The notes under the pieces: model-generated
Seen by the model: only the letters and a program-made list of their open reading frames with translations
Told to the model about the DNA's origin: nothing
Databases searched by the model: none
Part shown: piece by piece, positions 8,308 to 17,438 of the stretch
Position numbering within the stretch: the stretch's first letter is position 1
Layout of the letters: every line of letters begins with the position of its first letter
Program-made: the position numbers and the translations under genes
From: Parapedobacter pyrenivorans_A
GTDB taxonomy: Bacteria > Bacteroidota > Bacteroidia > Sphingobacteriales > Sphingobacteriaceae
Reading direction: 5' to 3'
Length of the DNA stretch: 64,000 bases
Assembly (NCBI RefSeq): GCF_041925275.1
Contig: NZ_JBHEUZ010000005.1
Span: 62,001 to 126,000, forward strand

Positions 8308-10716
8308 TTACTGGTCGATTCCTTTTTCCTGCATGGTATGCAGCAGTATCGCCAACATATCTTCCGGGCGGAAGGGTTTGTTCAGTATGGTATGAATGCC
8401 CATCTTGGCGAGTTTGATGCGTACGTCGGCCATGATGTCGGCCGTGAATATCACGACCTTTGTATCGGGGTATTTCTCCTGCATCGTCGCTGCCAACGAG
8501 TATCCATCCATGCCAGGCATATGCAAATCCACGAATGCCACGTGATAGGTATGCTCCGTCAATAATTCGAGCGCTTCGAGGCCCCCAACCGCACAATCGG
8601 GCATGATGCCGAAATAGGCCAATTGCTCGCGGGTGACGGTGACGTTGACCCGGTTATCTTCTACCAATAATAACTTAAGTGCACTCAATTTCCCTTCGAA
8701 CGCGGTCAGTTCGGGTGAAGGCAGGGGATGTACCTGCGGGGTTCCTGTATCGGCCACCACGAAGTCTAGCTCGAAGTAAAATGTTGACCCGGCGCCGGGC
8801 TTACTATCTACTTTAATCTGCCCATTGTGCAATTCGACCAACCGCTTGGTGATGGCCAGGCCCAGCCCCGTACCGGTGTTTGCGCGTTGCGCATCCTGCT
8901 GCGCCTGTTTGAAGTCCGCGAAAATCTCTTCATGGAGCTCTTCAGGGATACCAATACCCGTATCTTCAACGGAAAAATGGAGTGTTACCCGTTCGTCGGT
9001 TTGGCGCATCACCTGTATGGAAAGCGTTACCTTTCCTTGATCGGTATATTTTATGGCATTGCTGACCAAGTTGCTCAGTATTTGGTTCAATCTAGCCGGG
9101 TCTCCGATCAATTGTTCCGGAATTTCCTGGTCAAAAAGGCTCACCAGCCGTATTCCTTTGGCATCTGCTAGCGACACGAACTGGTTCCGTATACTGCGGA
9201 CAAGCCCGCCGAGGCTGAACTCGGTTTGCGCCAGATCCAATTTGTTATTGTCGATTTTATTCAGGTCCAGAATATCGTTGATAAGGGTGAGCAGGTGGTC
9301 GGCAGAGAACAAGAGGTTATCAACGATTTCGGCTTGCTGCTCGGTATGCCGCAGCCTGAGCAGGTTGGCAATACCAATGATGCCGTTCAACGGCGTCCGG
9401 ATTTCGTGGCTCATCACCGAAAGGAACGCCGTCTTCGCTTTTGCAGCCTCTTCCGCAGCTTCTTTCGCCTTGAGAAGCCGGTCGGCATCTTCCTTTTCTT
9501 TGGTAATGTCCATCACCGCACCTCGCATAGCGATAACTTGTTCGTCGTTGACTACAGGCGCGCCAAGCACACGTACCCATTTTTTGTGTCCCTTGCTGAG
9601 AGTAGCTTGCGCCTCAAATTCATAGTCAATCCGTTGGTTAAGGCATCTGCTCATTGTCTCCTGAATCATTTTCTGATCTGCCACCGAAAAGAAGGACAAG
9701 TATTTTTTTGAATCCGACACGTCGAAATCATGCGGCACTTCATAAATCGCATAGACCTGTTTGGTCCAGTAGGTTTTCCCTGTTTGATGACTGTATTCCC
9801 ACCCGCCCGTGGCACTAAGGTGCTGGCTGAAATCAAGCAATTGATTGCTGCGTGCAAGTTCATCACGGATTTCCCGGATTGCAAGACGTTGTTTTACCTG
9901 ATCGGTTACGTCCATCATCAATCCCCTTATTTTGGTAGTCTCGCCATTCTCGGTAATTGGCATACCGATGGTGCGTATCCACTTCCTGTTTCCACGGGCG
10001 GTGGTGATGCTCAGCTCCAAATCATAGGGTTTGTCCGTTTCGACAGCCCGTTGTATACCCGATGCCAGTTTCAATTTGTCGGCATCATCCAGAAACATGA
10101 ATGCTGCGTCCTTATCAGATTCGTCTTCCGGATCGCGCTCCACAATGAGATAAAGCTGTTTGGTGCCTACGGTGGTTTCTTTTTTGATATCGTACTCCCA
10201 ACTGGCAATTTTCCCAAGCTCGGCGCTGAAATCGTACAACGCATTATACCATTCCAATTTGGCTTTCTCCTCTTTAAGTTCTGCCAGGTACCTTACGCGG
10301 TCGGTAATATCCTGTACGATGAGCGCTAGCCGATATTCACTGGGGTCTTCACTTTTTTCCACGGGTACAGCTTTCGCACGGTACCATTTATTGACCGATG
10401 CGTCTATATGCTGGTATTCGATAGCGGCCTCTTTACCTTCACGCATCGCTTTCTCTACCGGTCCCCGGAATAAATCAGCTTGATCACCGAACACCTCCTG
10501 GATGGTTTGGCCTAAAAATTGGGCCCTAGGCATAAATAACAAAGACTCGTCACGCACCCACACATTGCGGAACACCAGGTTGCCATCCAACTCGAAAATA
10601 ATGTCTTCGATGGCCGCAATCATCGCGTGCAGGTATCCGCTAAGTTCGCGAAGCCGTTTCTCTGTTTGCCGAAGCTGCGTATCCGGCCGTTGTTGGTTAG
10701 TCTGTTTGTGTGCCAT
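8308..10716 (-). CDS. PAS-domain hybrid histidine kinase with C-terminal receiver
   Basis: 802 residues and no membrane segment, so it is probably cytoplasmic. Three PAS-like domains cover about residues 25-405; the boundaries LIVQDITDRV, GLMMDVTDQV and GAVMDITKEK are the usual PAC ends. A HisKA domain carries the phospho-histidine His437 in SVMSHEIRTPLNG. The ATPase domain has Asn553 in NLVSNAIKYT, VEDTGIGIP and GTGLGLAI. The receiver has VEDNRVN, phospho-acceptor Asp730 in VDLHMPGMDG and the lysine in NKPFRP. ATG 10716 is used; a TTG two codons upstream is also in frame. TACCTTTA at 10750-10743 is a near-match to a -7 box. It is not clearly paired with any regulator here. Confidence 0.92.
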   Translation of the reverse strand: MAHKQTNQQRPDTQLRQTEKRLRELSGYLHAMIAAIEDIIFELDGNLVFRNVWVRDESLLFMPRAQFLGQTIQEVFGDQADLFRGPVEKAMREGKEAAIEYQHIDASVNKWYRAKAVPVEKSEDPSEYRLALIVQDITDRVRYLAELKEEKAKLEWYNALYDFSAELGKIASWEYDIKKETTVGTKQLYLIVERDPEDESDKDAAFMFLDDADKLKLASGIQRAVETDKPYDLELSITTARGNRKWIRTIGMPITENGETTKIRGLMMDVTDQVKQRLAIREIRDELARSNQLLDFSQHLSATGGWEYSHQTGKTYWTKQVYAIYEVPHDFDVSDSKKYLSFFSVADQKMIQETMSRCLNQRIDYEFEAQATLSKGHKKWVRVLGAPVVNDEQVIAMRGAVMDITKEKEDADRLLKAKEAAEEAAKAKTAFLSVMSHEIRTPLNGIIGIANLLRLRHTEQQAEIVDNLLFSADHLLTLINDILDLNKIDNNKLDLAQTEFSLGGLVRSIRNQFVSLADAKGIRLVSLFDQEIPEQLIGDPARLNQILSNLVSNAIKYTDQGKVTLSIQVMRQTDERVTLHFSVEDTGIGIPEELHEEIFADFKQAQQDAQRANTGTGLGLAITKRLVELHNGQIKVDSKPGAGSTFYFELDFVVADTGTPQVHPLPSPELTAFEGKLSALKLLLVEDNRVNVTVTREQLAYFGIMPDCAVGGLEALELLTEHTYHVAFVDLHMPGMDGYSLAATMQEKYPDTKVVIFTADIMADVRIKLAKMGIHTILNKPFRPEDMLAILLHTMQEKGIDQ

Positions 10717-10865
10717 GGGCAATCATATGTCAGATGCGGTTTTAAAGGTATTAAATATTTTGATTATACCCATTATCCGTTTTATGCATGCAGGTAAGCG
10801 TTAAACAACCCTCAGGTGTAGCGAAAATCTATTTCGTTGCGTTTAACCTTAAAAACTGAGCATTT

Positions 10866-11480
10866 ATGACAAAAAGCTACCCCCTCTTCACCCTTTTGGC
10901 CGTCCTTTTCTTTGGTGCCTGTAAAAAAAGTGACATAGAACACGACAATTCGTTTGAACGCAGTTACCAAACCTGGCTGAAATTCCGCGAATCGAGCGGC
11001 AATACCTATCGCTATGCCGTTTCCGGTGCCACATGGGCGGGTTCTTCGTGGGTGACCACTATTACTGTCTGGAGCGGCAAGGTCGTGCAGCGGGATTTCC
11101 GGTACGAGGTATTCAATGATATTCGCATTCCGGAGGGTGGTTGGGCAACGGTTCCCCTGGAAGAATTTCTGCAAGCACTTGGTTTCGATGCTGAAGACCT
11201 TCCGGAGCAAGAGCTTGAGCACTTCCATGATAACCTTCAGTGGATAGAAACAGAAGCCGAACTGGGACTTCACGAGCAAACGCCAGCCGGTCGTGTGCAG
11301 ACATTGGACGAGGTGTATGAAACTGCGCGTGCCGTTTGGCTCAAAAAGCGGGGTGACGTCGATATTTTCTTCGAAGCAAAAAATGACGGGCTGATTTCAT
11401 CTGCGGGCTTTGTGCCCAACAATTGCATGGACGATTGTTTTTCGGGGATTTTCATTCGGTCGATTGAGGCGATTGATTAA
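10866..11480 (+). CDS. Lipoprotein, possibly DUF6174-like
   Basis: 204 residues. The N-terminus MTKSYPLFTLLAVLFFGACKKSD is a signal peptide with a lipobox cysteine. A segment with W, then YRYAVSGATWAG, then VTVWSGKVVQRDFRYEV resembles the short DUF6174 fold, in which a Tyr-rich strand is followed by a hairpin. Two cysteines near the C-terminus (NNCMDDC) could form a disulfide. The gene is divergent from the hybrid kinase with 149 bases between, and no operon partner is visible. The function is unknown and the DUF assignment is tentative. Confidence 0.65.
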   Translation: MTKSYPLFTLLAVLFFGACKKSDIEHDNSFERSYQTWLKFRESSGNTYRYAVSGATWAGSSWVTTITVWSGKVVQRDFRYEVFNDIRIPEGGWATVPLEEFLQALGFDAEDLPEQELEHFHDNLQWIETEAELGLHEQTPAGRVQTLDEVYETARAVWLKKRGDVDIFFEAKNDGLISSAGFVPNNCMDDCFSGIFIRSIEAID

Positions 11481-11592
11481 GGTCGAGACTGGCTCGCCAT
11501 TCGTTCGAGATCGGTTCGCCAAGCCAGCACGCGTTGGCTGCCATCCCTCCACGGTGAAAGCACGTGCGAACACCTAAAACGTGGACTCACCA

Positions 11593-11607
11593 TGCACGGA
11601 CCGTGCA
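11593..11607. repeat. Short inverted repeat in the 11481-11652 spacer
   Basis: TGCACGG, one base, then CCGTGCA. It lies between convergent genes. It has no T-run, so it is either a weak hairpin or an operator-like site. Nothing else is clear in this spacer. Confidence 0.3.
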
Positions 11608-11652
11608 CGCGCGTCGAAGCTGTGCCGGCCTAGTGTCGAAGCAATTTCGATA

Positions 11653-11987
11653 TTAACTTTCCAGTGATTTAATATCGTCTCGTAAGTCGGGTAAACGTAA
11701 CTGAATCGTATCCCAGACGATTTCATTGTTAACCCCGAAATAATCATGAATAATGAAATTCCGGAAGTCCTTCAGGATACGCCACTCGATTTGCGGATTT
11801 TGCGCTTTGAATTCCGCAGATAACCTTGATGCGGCTTCGCCAATTATCTCGAAATTGCGTTCGACCGCATGTCTTGTTTTGGCATCTCCCTCAAAATCGC
11901 TAAATGTGTAGCCTTCCGTGTATTCGAGAATTGCCGTGATCGCCTGTTCAATATCAAGTAACAGCAGCGGAGCTCTGGTTCAGACAT
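11653..11987 (-). pseudogene. hepT: HepT-type HEPN toxin with an early frameshift
   Basis: An ATG at 11987 overlaps the end of the MNT gene by 8 bases, the classical mntA-hepT arrangement, and reads MSEPELR. The HepT-like frame then continues one base out of register at about 11968: LLLLDIEQAITAILEYTEG, and so on through ERNFEIIGEAASRL and RILKDFRNFIIHDYFGV to TAA at 11653. The toxin signature R-x4-H-x-Y (RNFIIHDY) is intact. The in-phase frame has a stop six codons before LLLL and no ATG, GTG or TTG start before the domain. Restoring one base gives a 111-residue protein, the normal family length. HepT is an RNase-type HEPN toxin neutralised by MNT-catalysed AMPylation of the motif tyrosine. 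No slippery heptamer is seen, so a mutation or a sequencing error is likelier than programmed frameshifting. Confidence 0.8.
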
Positions 11988-12273
11988 GGACCAAATCCTT
12001 TTCTACGTTGGGTAGATAGACTGGCTTAATCCCTTTTCGCGATACAACATCTACCTTGTAATTGAATAGATCTTCCAGTTCGTGTGCCAACCGGATATAT
12101 TGAAAACCATCGATGCGGGTGTCGAAATCAACCAGAACATCAATGTCGCTTTGATCATTTTCTTCACCTCGTGCATACGAACCAAACAGGCCAAGTTCGG
12201 AAAGACGATATTTCCTTTCCAACTCCGACTTTTTAGCCTTGAGCATTTTCAATATTTTTGCTTTGTTATACAC
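11980..12273 (-). CDS. mntA: MNT-family nucleotidyltransferase antitoxin
   Basis: 97 residues with the minimal nucleotidyltransferase signature: GS in LFGSYARGEE, ten residues, then DID in SDIDVLVDF, followed by a third conserved acidic residue in KVDVVSRKG. In the family this enzyme transfers AMP to the HepT toxin and silences it. The start is GTG 12273, giving VYNKAKILKML; a methionine nine codons later is the alternative. The GTG lies 6 bases after a good -7 box. The downstream hepT overlaps by 8 bases but is frameshifted, so this antitoxin may have no active partner in this locus. Confidence 0.88.
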   Translation of the reverse strand: MYNKAKILKMLKAKKSELERKYRLSELGLFGSYARGEENDQSDIDVLVDFDTRIDGFQYIRLAHELEDLFNYKVDVVSRKGIKPVYLPNVEKDLVHV

Positions 12274-12279
12274 TCACAT

Positions 12280-12310
12280 CAAAAATAACAAATACTCACA
12301 AATATTACAA
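12280..12310 (-). promoter_or_regulatory. Promoter of the mntA-hepT pair
   Basis: Minus strand: TTG (12310-12308), 20 bases, TATTTTTG (12287-12280). The GTG start at 12273 follows 6 bases later, again predicting a nearly leaderless transcript. Confidence 0.55.
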
Positions 12311-12455
12311 CTCCTTTCGGTTACACGGGTTGGGAATATTGATATATCGTTTTTAATTTAAAGTATCGTCGTTAACGGTTGGCCCGTGTCTTTCAAAGCG
12401 GGCATCGGCGCTTTCCATTTCGTTAATTGATCAAATAAAATGGCGGATAGCTTTT

Positions 12456-13142
12456 CTACAATCCGGGGGTTTTCTCGGGTTCTTTTTCTATTTCATTCTC
12501 GTCTCCGTTCGCCGACCGAATATGAATCAAATGAGCGGCCTCGATAACCTTCATGAGATGCTTATGTAGGTTATACACGTAGTTGCTACCCCTACTGTCA
12601 TCTGCGTTGGTGAAATCAATGGCTACGATGTGCCACCAGTATAGGGCATCGCGGTATTGCGGTAAGTTTTGAAAGTCAAAGAAATCACGGATGACACCGT
12701 GAGGATATTCCTTTTCGTCGGCATCCAAATGGAACGGGTAATATTCCTCGCGTTCGAACTGTTTCGGCTGGTAATTATTGTTGAAATAGCCATGCGCGGT
12801 GTTGATTTCATCTGGAAGTAACCTTTCACTGTTTTTTCGCATATCGAGTAGGAGTTCGCGTTCCGGCATATAAGTACTATCCATCAATCGGTGTACTAAT
12901 GACAGTGCTTCCACTAGATACTCGATGAATTCATACCGCACGAATAATTCCACCAACTCATCGCGGCTCAATTGGAATCCAGACTTCAGTGCAGCTTGCA
13001 ACCATTTATCAAGCTGATTACGCCATTCCGGCAAGTTTTCCCAATCGAAAAATTGGTGGATGGCAAGGTAGGGGTTACCGATCTCCCGCGGGTGCAACCG
13101 GCGTGGGAAGTAATCGTATGGGGTGTGGTTGGCAAAGGGCAT
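12456..13142 (-). CDS. Unknown protein with an internal duplication; last gene of the helicase operon
   Basis: 228 residues, acidic and rich in aromatic residues, with no signal peptide or membrane helix. Two halves resemble each other: YFPRRLHPRE, then FFDWENLPEWRNQLDKW in the first, and YYPFHLDADE, then FFDFQNLPQYRDALYWW in the second. Each is followed by a helix rich in Leu/His/Glu (EYLVEALSLVHRLMD; MKVIEAAHLIHIRS). I do not recognise the family. The ATG at 13142 is preferred over a 78-codon upstream extension, which would run through the end of the neighbouring gene and has an unlikely composition. It starts 17 bases after the HTH-like gene and closes the seven-gene operon. Confidence 0.75.
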   Translation of the reverse strand: MPFANHTPYDYFPRRLHPREIGNPYLAIHQFFDWENLPEWRNQLDKWLQAALKSGFQLSRDELVELFVRYEFIEYLVEALSLVHRLMDSTYMPERELLLDMRKNSERLLPDEINTAHGYFNNNYQPKQFEREEYYPFHLDADEKEYPHGVIRDFFDFQNLPQYRDALYWWHIVAIDFTNADDSRGSNYVYNLHKHLMKVIEAAHLIHIRSANGDENEIEKEPEKTPGL

Positions 13143-13159
13143 AATACAACGATTAAGTT

Positions 13160-13858
13160 TTACAAAGAATAAACAGGTACATTCCCAGTGGAATTCCGAA
13201 TTGGGTTTAACTGGGCTTCTTGAAACCGCAACTGACCATGGTTTGCCTTCAGGTAAAGGCGACCCGCACTCAATTGCTGATAAAGCACTTGTTTTACATA
13301 CCTCGGGCGTAGGCATGGCGACCACCGGACACGTGCTTCTACCTCTTGGTAAATCTCCAGCCCGGCGCGGCCACAACGGAAGAAACCTGCGCTTGATAGT
13401 TTGTCGAGGATAAAACTGACTTGTTGTAGCAGGTCGGCTTCTTCTTCACGGCTCATGATAACGCCCTTTTCTTGCTGTATCTTAAATTTGGCAGCCTTGC
13501 TTTTCCCATTTAGCCTCCAAGGGGTACTGACAAGATAATCTATCGTAGTGAGGCTTTCTGTCCGTCGTATTCGTATAATCCGTTTTTCGAATATACCGAA
13601 GTCATCTTTGTCAAAATCCAAGATTTCAACATATTGCCCGCAAAAGATTTCCGATAACACGGCATCATCTTCACAGGTAAGCTTTGCACCGGTTTCCATC
13701 ATTTCGTAATCCCGAAAATAAAAGGAAGGCTTACTCATCAAAAACGATACATCCTCCGCGTCGTAGCGATGGGCAGCACGCAGTTTTTGGTATTTATACC
13801 ACTGCTTGAAGCCACTTTGGTCAAGCAACCCGGCATAAGAAGTCACTTTAGGTTCCAT
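13160..13858 (-). CDS. HTH-like protein, paralogue of the protein at 18549-19262
   Basis: 232 residues. Near the N-terminus the segment RYDAEDVSFLMSKPSFYFRDYE has the feel of a degenerate XRE-type HTH in which a family of Bacteroidota proteins have LSFLLG followed by a Phe/Val-Arg-Asp-Glu element. The protein at 18549-19262 has the matching GYSAQELSFLLGQDDDFV. The C-terminal halves also correspond (SSAGFFRCGRAGLEIYQEV against TRGLFDKPIEAQELYRRL). ATG 13858 is chosen because it gives the same distance to this motif as in the paralogue; an upstream ATG at 13957 adds 33 odd residues. It follows the SNF2 gene by 107 bases. It is probably DNA-binding or an adaptor, by inference. Confidence 0.72.
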   Translation of the reverse strand: MEPKVTSYAGLLDQSGFKQWYKYQKLRAAHRYDAEDVSFLMSKPSFYFRDYEMMETGAKLTCEDDAVLSEIFCGQYVEILDFDKDDFGIFEKRIIRIRRTESLTTIDYLVSTPWRLNGKSKAAKFKIQQEKGVIMSREEEADLLQQVSFILDKLSSAGFFRCGRAGLEIYQEVEARVRWSPCLRPRYVKQVLYQQLSAGRLYLKANHGQLRFQEAQLNPIRNSTGNVPVYSL

Positions 13859-13965
13859 ATTGTTTAGGGTTATAACGCTGGTCGGTTCACCCCTTTTGCA
13901 CCCCGCCCCAAATAGGGCAGGACGCGTAAAGAGGCTTACAAACACATGAGTCTTCATTATCTTTA

Positions 13966-16900
13966 TCAGTCAAATAATTTCAATAATTCTGTTTTATTTA
14001 ATGCCTTCAGTACGTTGCCATCCGTTTGGATAAGCGAGTCGGCCAGCTCGCGCTTGTTGGCCTGCATATCAAGTATCTTCTCTTCAATACTGTCTTTACA
14101 AATCATTCGATAAGCCATCACATGCTTGTCCTGACCAATACGGTAACAGCGGTCAATGGCTTGCGCTTCTGCCGCAGGGTTCCACCAGGGGTCAAGGATA
14201 TATACATAGTCTGCCGCTGTGAGATTTAACCCTGTGCCGCCGGCTTTGAGGCTTAGGAGGAATACGCGACACTGTTCTTTTTCTTGAAAATGCAGTACTT
14301 GCTCTTGCCGCTCGTCGCCGGAAGTCTTACCATCGAGGTAGGCATATTCGATTCCGGCGTCTTCCAGCCGATACTTCAACAGCGACAGCATGGCAGTAAA
14401 TGCCGAGAAAATGAGCACCTTATGCTGTCCCTGCACGTCCACGACGTGGTCCAAAATTTCATCGATCTTGGTGGACGAATTGGGATAAACACGATCATTC
14501 AACAGTGCGGGGGAATTGCAAATCTGGCGCAGCTTCATCAACCCCTCGATGGCAATAAATTTCGAACGGCCGCCGTTTCCTTCTTCAAGGCTGCCGGAGA
14601 GTTTGCTTTTGAAGAACGTCCGATATTCATCGTACACGTTGCGCTGCTCGGGCAGCATTTCACAGTACAAGAGCATCTCGGATTTGTCCGGCAATTCTTT
14701 GGCCACCTGCTTCTTCGTTCGCCGGAGGATAAATGGGTTGATTGCCCGTTGCAGTTCCTCTTTCGTATCCGGAGTAGCCGACCCGTCAGCAATACCGGGA
14801 TAAGCGCGTTTAAAATCGGAGAAAGTGCCGAAAAAGCCAGGGTTGACCAGCGAAAGCTGGGCATACAAATCAGCGATGCCGTTTTCAATAGGAGTGCCCG
14901 TCATGGCGATACGATATCGGGCGTTTAATTGGCTCGCCGCCTCGAACCGCTTGGAGGTCCTGTTTTTTACCGCTTGCGATTCATCGAGAATCAGGTAGCT
15001 GAAAGCAAATGACGTAAGTAAATCGATATCGGCCATCACCGTCCCGTAGGTGGTGAGCACCACCAAGCCGTCATCATGTTTCACAGATTTGTGCCGCTCC
15101 AAACCATGATGTACATGGATTTTACGCTGGGGTGCGAATTTAGCAAACTCGGCTTGCCAGTTGAACAGCAGTGTATTGGGCACTACCACCAGGCTTGCCG
15201 CCGAGTTGGGTTCTTGCTGGTAGTGGTATTCCAATGCGCTGATGACCTGCAAGGTCTTTCCGAGGCCCATATCATCTGCCAATATACCACCCCAGCCGAA
15301 TTCCCTCAGAAACGCCAGCCAACTCAGCCCTGCCTCCTGGTAGTGGCGCAACGTGGCCTGTACAGTGTGCGGCTGTTCAACAGGCTGGACCGTATCCAGC
15401 TCCGTTAGTTTTCGTCGCTTGATTTCAATTCCTTTTTTGATAGCGACATTCGTAATGTGCTCGGTGTAGTTGGCGATCGTATTGAAGTGGCTAGTCGGGA
15501 TTTCCAACTGTTTAATTCCTTCCTTACCTAATGCAAGCAGCGGCATTAATCTGGTTTTATCTTTATCGTATACATAGCCGAACGTACCATCTTTCAACTT
15601 AAACCAATTCTTTTTCCGCCTAAGCATATCTTTAAGTTCATCCAGCGCAATCGGCACAGTTCCCATACGCGCACTCAAATCGCCACGGTAGTAACTGCCC
15701 TTTTCCTCCGTGAACGTTAATTCCCACGACAATAGGTGCGGATAATAGTCCGTTCCCTCCGTCAAATTAACCAGGCTGATCTCCGTCCCTTCACTACGCA
15801 ACCTTTCCAAACTTTCCCGCAGCCAAGTGCTGTTCTGGATCTCGGACGCCGGTAAAACGAAATAGGTTTCATCTTGGGCCGCTTTGAATGATGGATGCAA
15901 CTCACGTAGCATTTCGTGGAACTTCTCTTCGGCTACCTTATCGCGGTGAAGGACATGGTATTGTTCGCCTCTTTTTCGAAATATCAAATTAGCTTCCTGC
16001 AAAGGATTTACCTCGAACCCTACGGGATAATAAGTCGACGGATAAAAGTATACACGGTCGTCGCGCTCTTCGACTTTCAACCGCTGGCTGTGTTTTTCGA
16101 GCGAACGGCTTTTAAACATACTTCTGTGGGCGGCCGTATGCAAGTTAATGGTATATCGTTCGCTAAGCGGCAGGAGTATATCCCGAAAGAAGGTATCAAA
16201 GTCCTGCGACAATACGGTGATTACAAAACCGGCCTTCCTGAATTGGTGGATAATCTCCTCGTCCTGAACATCCGCCAAAAACAACACGCTATCATCATGC
16301 TCTTTGATAAAGCATGAGTAATAGTCGCCAAGAAAACGAGGGTTTGGCATCAGGGTTCCATTGACAATGAGCGAAAGCTTCAACCGGAAAGAACTGGCTT
16401 CCTCTGTCAGGTCAAATACAAGCTGTACGGAAGCAACCGTGAGTTTAGGGAAGATTCGAGGGCCAGTAGCGGGCTTGACAGAGACAGGAAAAGCATGGTA
16501 CCTGGTCGAAAAAAACAGCAAGTCAATACTATCCGGAAGGTTAGGTATCAGTTCCGCCCAATAGTCGAACAAGTATTGTTTGGTTTGTGGCGTTGTCTTT
16601 TCCACGATGCGCAGCATATTTCGACAAGCGGTTTCGGCGAATTGCTCCGGTATGTTGAGACTTTCAGGTTCATCCTCATTGGTGAGCAAATAACTTTTTT
16701 CAAATGCTGAATAGGGGTTTGTTTTGGATGTTCTCGTTCCGGTTTTGGTTAAGTAAGGCAAAAGTACCGGCAGCTGAAAATGGTACGAGCCTACCGGGAT
16801 TCCGAATACCAGTTTTGCTTCGCGTTCTGGCGGCGTCACCCGTTCGGCCAGCTGGATCGTATTACCAAACTTCTCTCCATTGTGGCTATCTCCGTTCGTA

Positions 16901-17415
16901 TAGCCGAAAACGCGACCGTGTTCGGGATGCTTTTCAAAGGGCACCTTATGGCTGCGGTAGTAGCTCGGCAAATCAAATGCGAACAACCGCTGTTGTTCCT
17001 CCGGCAAGGCGACCATTTCAGGGCGATAGAATTGTTCGAAAAACTTATCGTTGGACTTTACCTTGTACATGAGTGCGGAACAGGCATGCTTGCATAGCCC
17101 TGCGACCGGGCGGGCACATCCGCAGGATACGGCGATGTGAGCCAGAGATAACCGTAACGTAAGTGTTTTGTCATTTACCGCATTGCCCCGCAATTGCATG
17201 GTCAGGGTATCGCCGACGAGCTCCTTATTGTATGTCCAGAAGGGGTGCTTGTCGAGGTTGGTTTTTCCTGCGTAAAACGTCCGAACGTAAGCTTCGCTGA
17301 GTTTGAACGGTTCGCCGTCTTCCCAAAGAATTACATAAGGCTCTGATGCGCGACGTTTGGTTATGCTATCTGACGAACCTGAGCTATCTGAATCAACAGG
17401 TAGAACTTCATGCAT
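13966..17415 (-). CDS. SWIM zinc-finger SNF2-family helicase
   Basis: 1149 residues. The N-terminal SWIM finger has Cys98, Cys100, Cys108 and His110 (CxC-x7-CxH), a DNA- or protein-binding module. A long middle region without obvious motifs follows. The SNF2 ATPase core starts near residue 690: Walker A in ADDMGLGKTLQ, DESQ box in LILDESQAVKN, motif III in AMTGTPIENG. The C-terminal helicase domain has LIFSAFTAML, LSLKAGGTGLNLTAADYV and the motif VI region QAIDRCYRIGQ. All catalytic motifs look intact. SNF2 proteins translocate on double-stranded DNA. It starts 23 bases after the 117-residue gene and belongs to a compact seven-gene operon with a HEPN protein. The SWIM-SNF2 architecture occurs in many bacteria, so the operon context is the more telling part. 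Confidence 0.93.
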   Translation of the reverse strand: MHEVLPVDSDSSGSSDSITKRRASEPYVILWEDGEPFKLSEAYVRTFYAGKTNLDKHPFWTYNKELVGDTLTMQLRGNAVNDKTLTLRLSLAHIAVSCGCARPVAGLCKHACSALMYKVKSNDKFFEQFYRPEMVALPEEQQRLFAFDLPSYYRSHKVPFEKHPEHGRVFGYTNGDSHNGEKFGNTIQLAERVTPPEREAKLVFGIPVGSYHFQLPVLLPYLTKTGTRTSKTNPYSAFEKSYLLTNEDEPESLNIPEQFAETACRNMLRIVEKTTPQTKQYLFDYWAELIPNLPDSIDLLFFSTRYHAFPVSVKPATGPRIFPKLTVASVQLVFDLTEEASSFRLKLSLIVNGTLMPNPRFLGDYYSCFIKEHDDSVLFLADVQDEEIIHQFRKAGFVITVLSQDFDTFFRDILLPLSERYTINLHTAAHRSMFKSRSLEKHSQRLKVEERDDRVYFYPSTYYPVGFEVNPLQEANLIFRKRGEQYHVLHRDKVAEEKFHEMLRELHPSFKAAQDETYFVLPASEIQNSTWLRESLERLRSEGTEISLVNLTEGTDYYPHLLSWELTFTEEKGSYYRGDLSARMGTVPIALDELKDMLRRKKNWFKLKDGTFGYVYDKDKTRLMPLLALGKEGIKQLEIPTSHFNTIANYTEHITNVAIKKGIEIKRRKLTELDTVQPVEQPHTVQATLRHYQEAGLSWLAFLREFGWGGILADDMGLGKTLQVISALEYHYQQEPNSAASLVVVPNTLLFNWQAEFAKFAPQRKIHVHHGLERHKSVKHDDGLVVLTTYGTVMADIDLLTSFAFSYLILDESQAVKNRTSKRFEAASQLNARYRIAMTGTPIENGIADLYAQLSLVNPGFFGTFSDFKRAYPGIADGSATPDTKEELQRAINPFILRRTKKQVAKELPDKSEMLLYCEMLPEQRNVYDEYRTFFKSKLSGSLEEGNGGRSKFIAIEGLMKLRQICNSPALLNDRVYPNSSTKIDEILDHVVDVQGQHKVLIFSAFTAMLSLLKYRLEDAGIEYAYLDGKTSGDERQEQVLHFQEKEQCRVFLLSLKAGGTGLNLTAADYVYILDPWWNPAAEAQAIDRCYRIGQDKHVMAYRMICKDSIEEKILDMQANKRELADSLIQTDGNVLKALNKTELLKLFD

Positions 17416-17438
17416 GGTGATCGATTTTAGGTTTGGTG

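Noticed and set aside
11653..11987. Programmed frameshift in hepT
   Set aside because: No slippery heptamer, stimulatory stem or Shine-Dalgarno-like signal is visible at about 11968.
13859..13957. N-terminal extension of the HTH-like gene with a lipobox-like LFGAGC
   Set aside because: The paralogue at 18549-19262 lacks such a segment and the distance from ATG 13858 to the shared motif matches it. The resemblance to a lipobox is probably chance.
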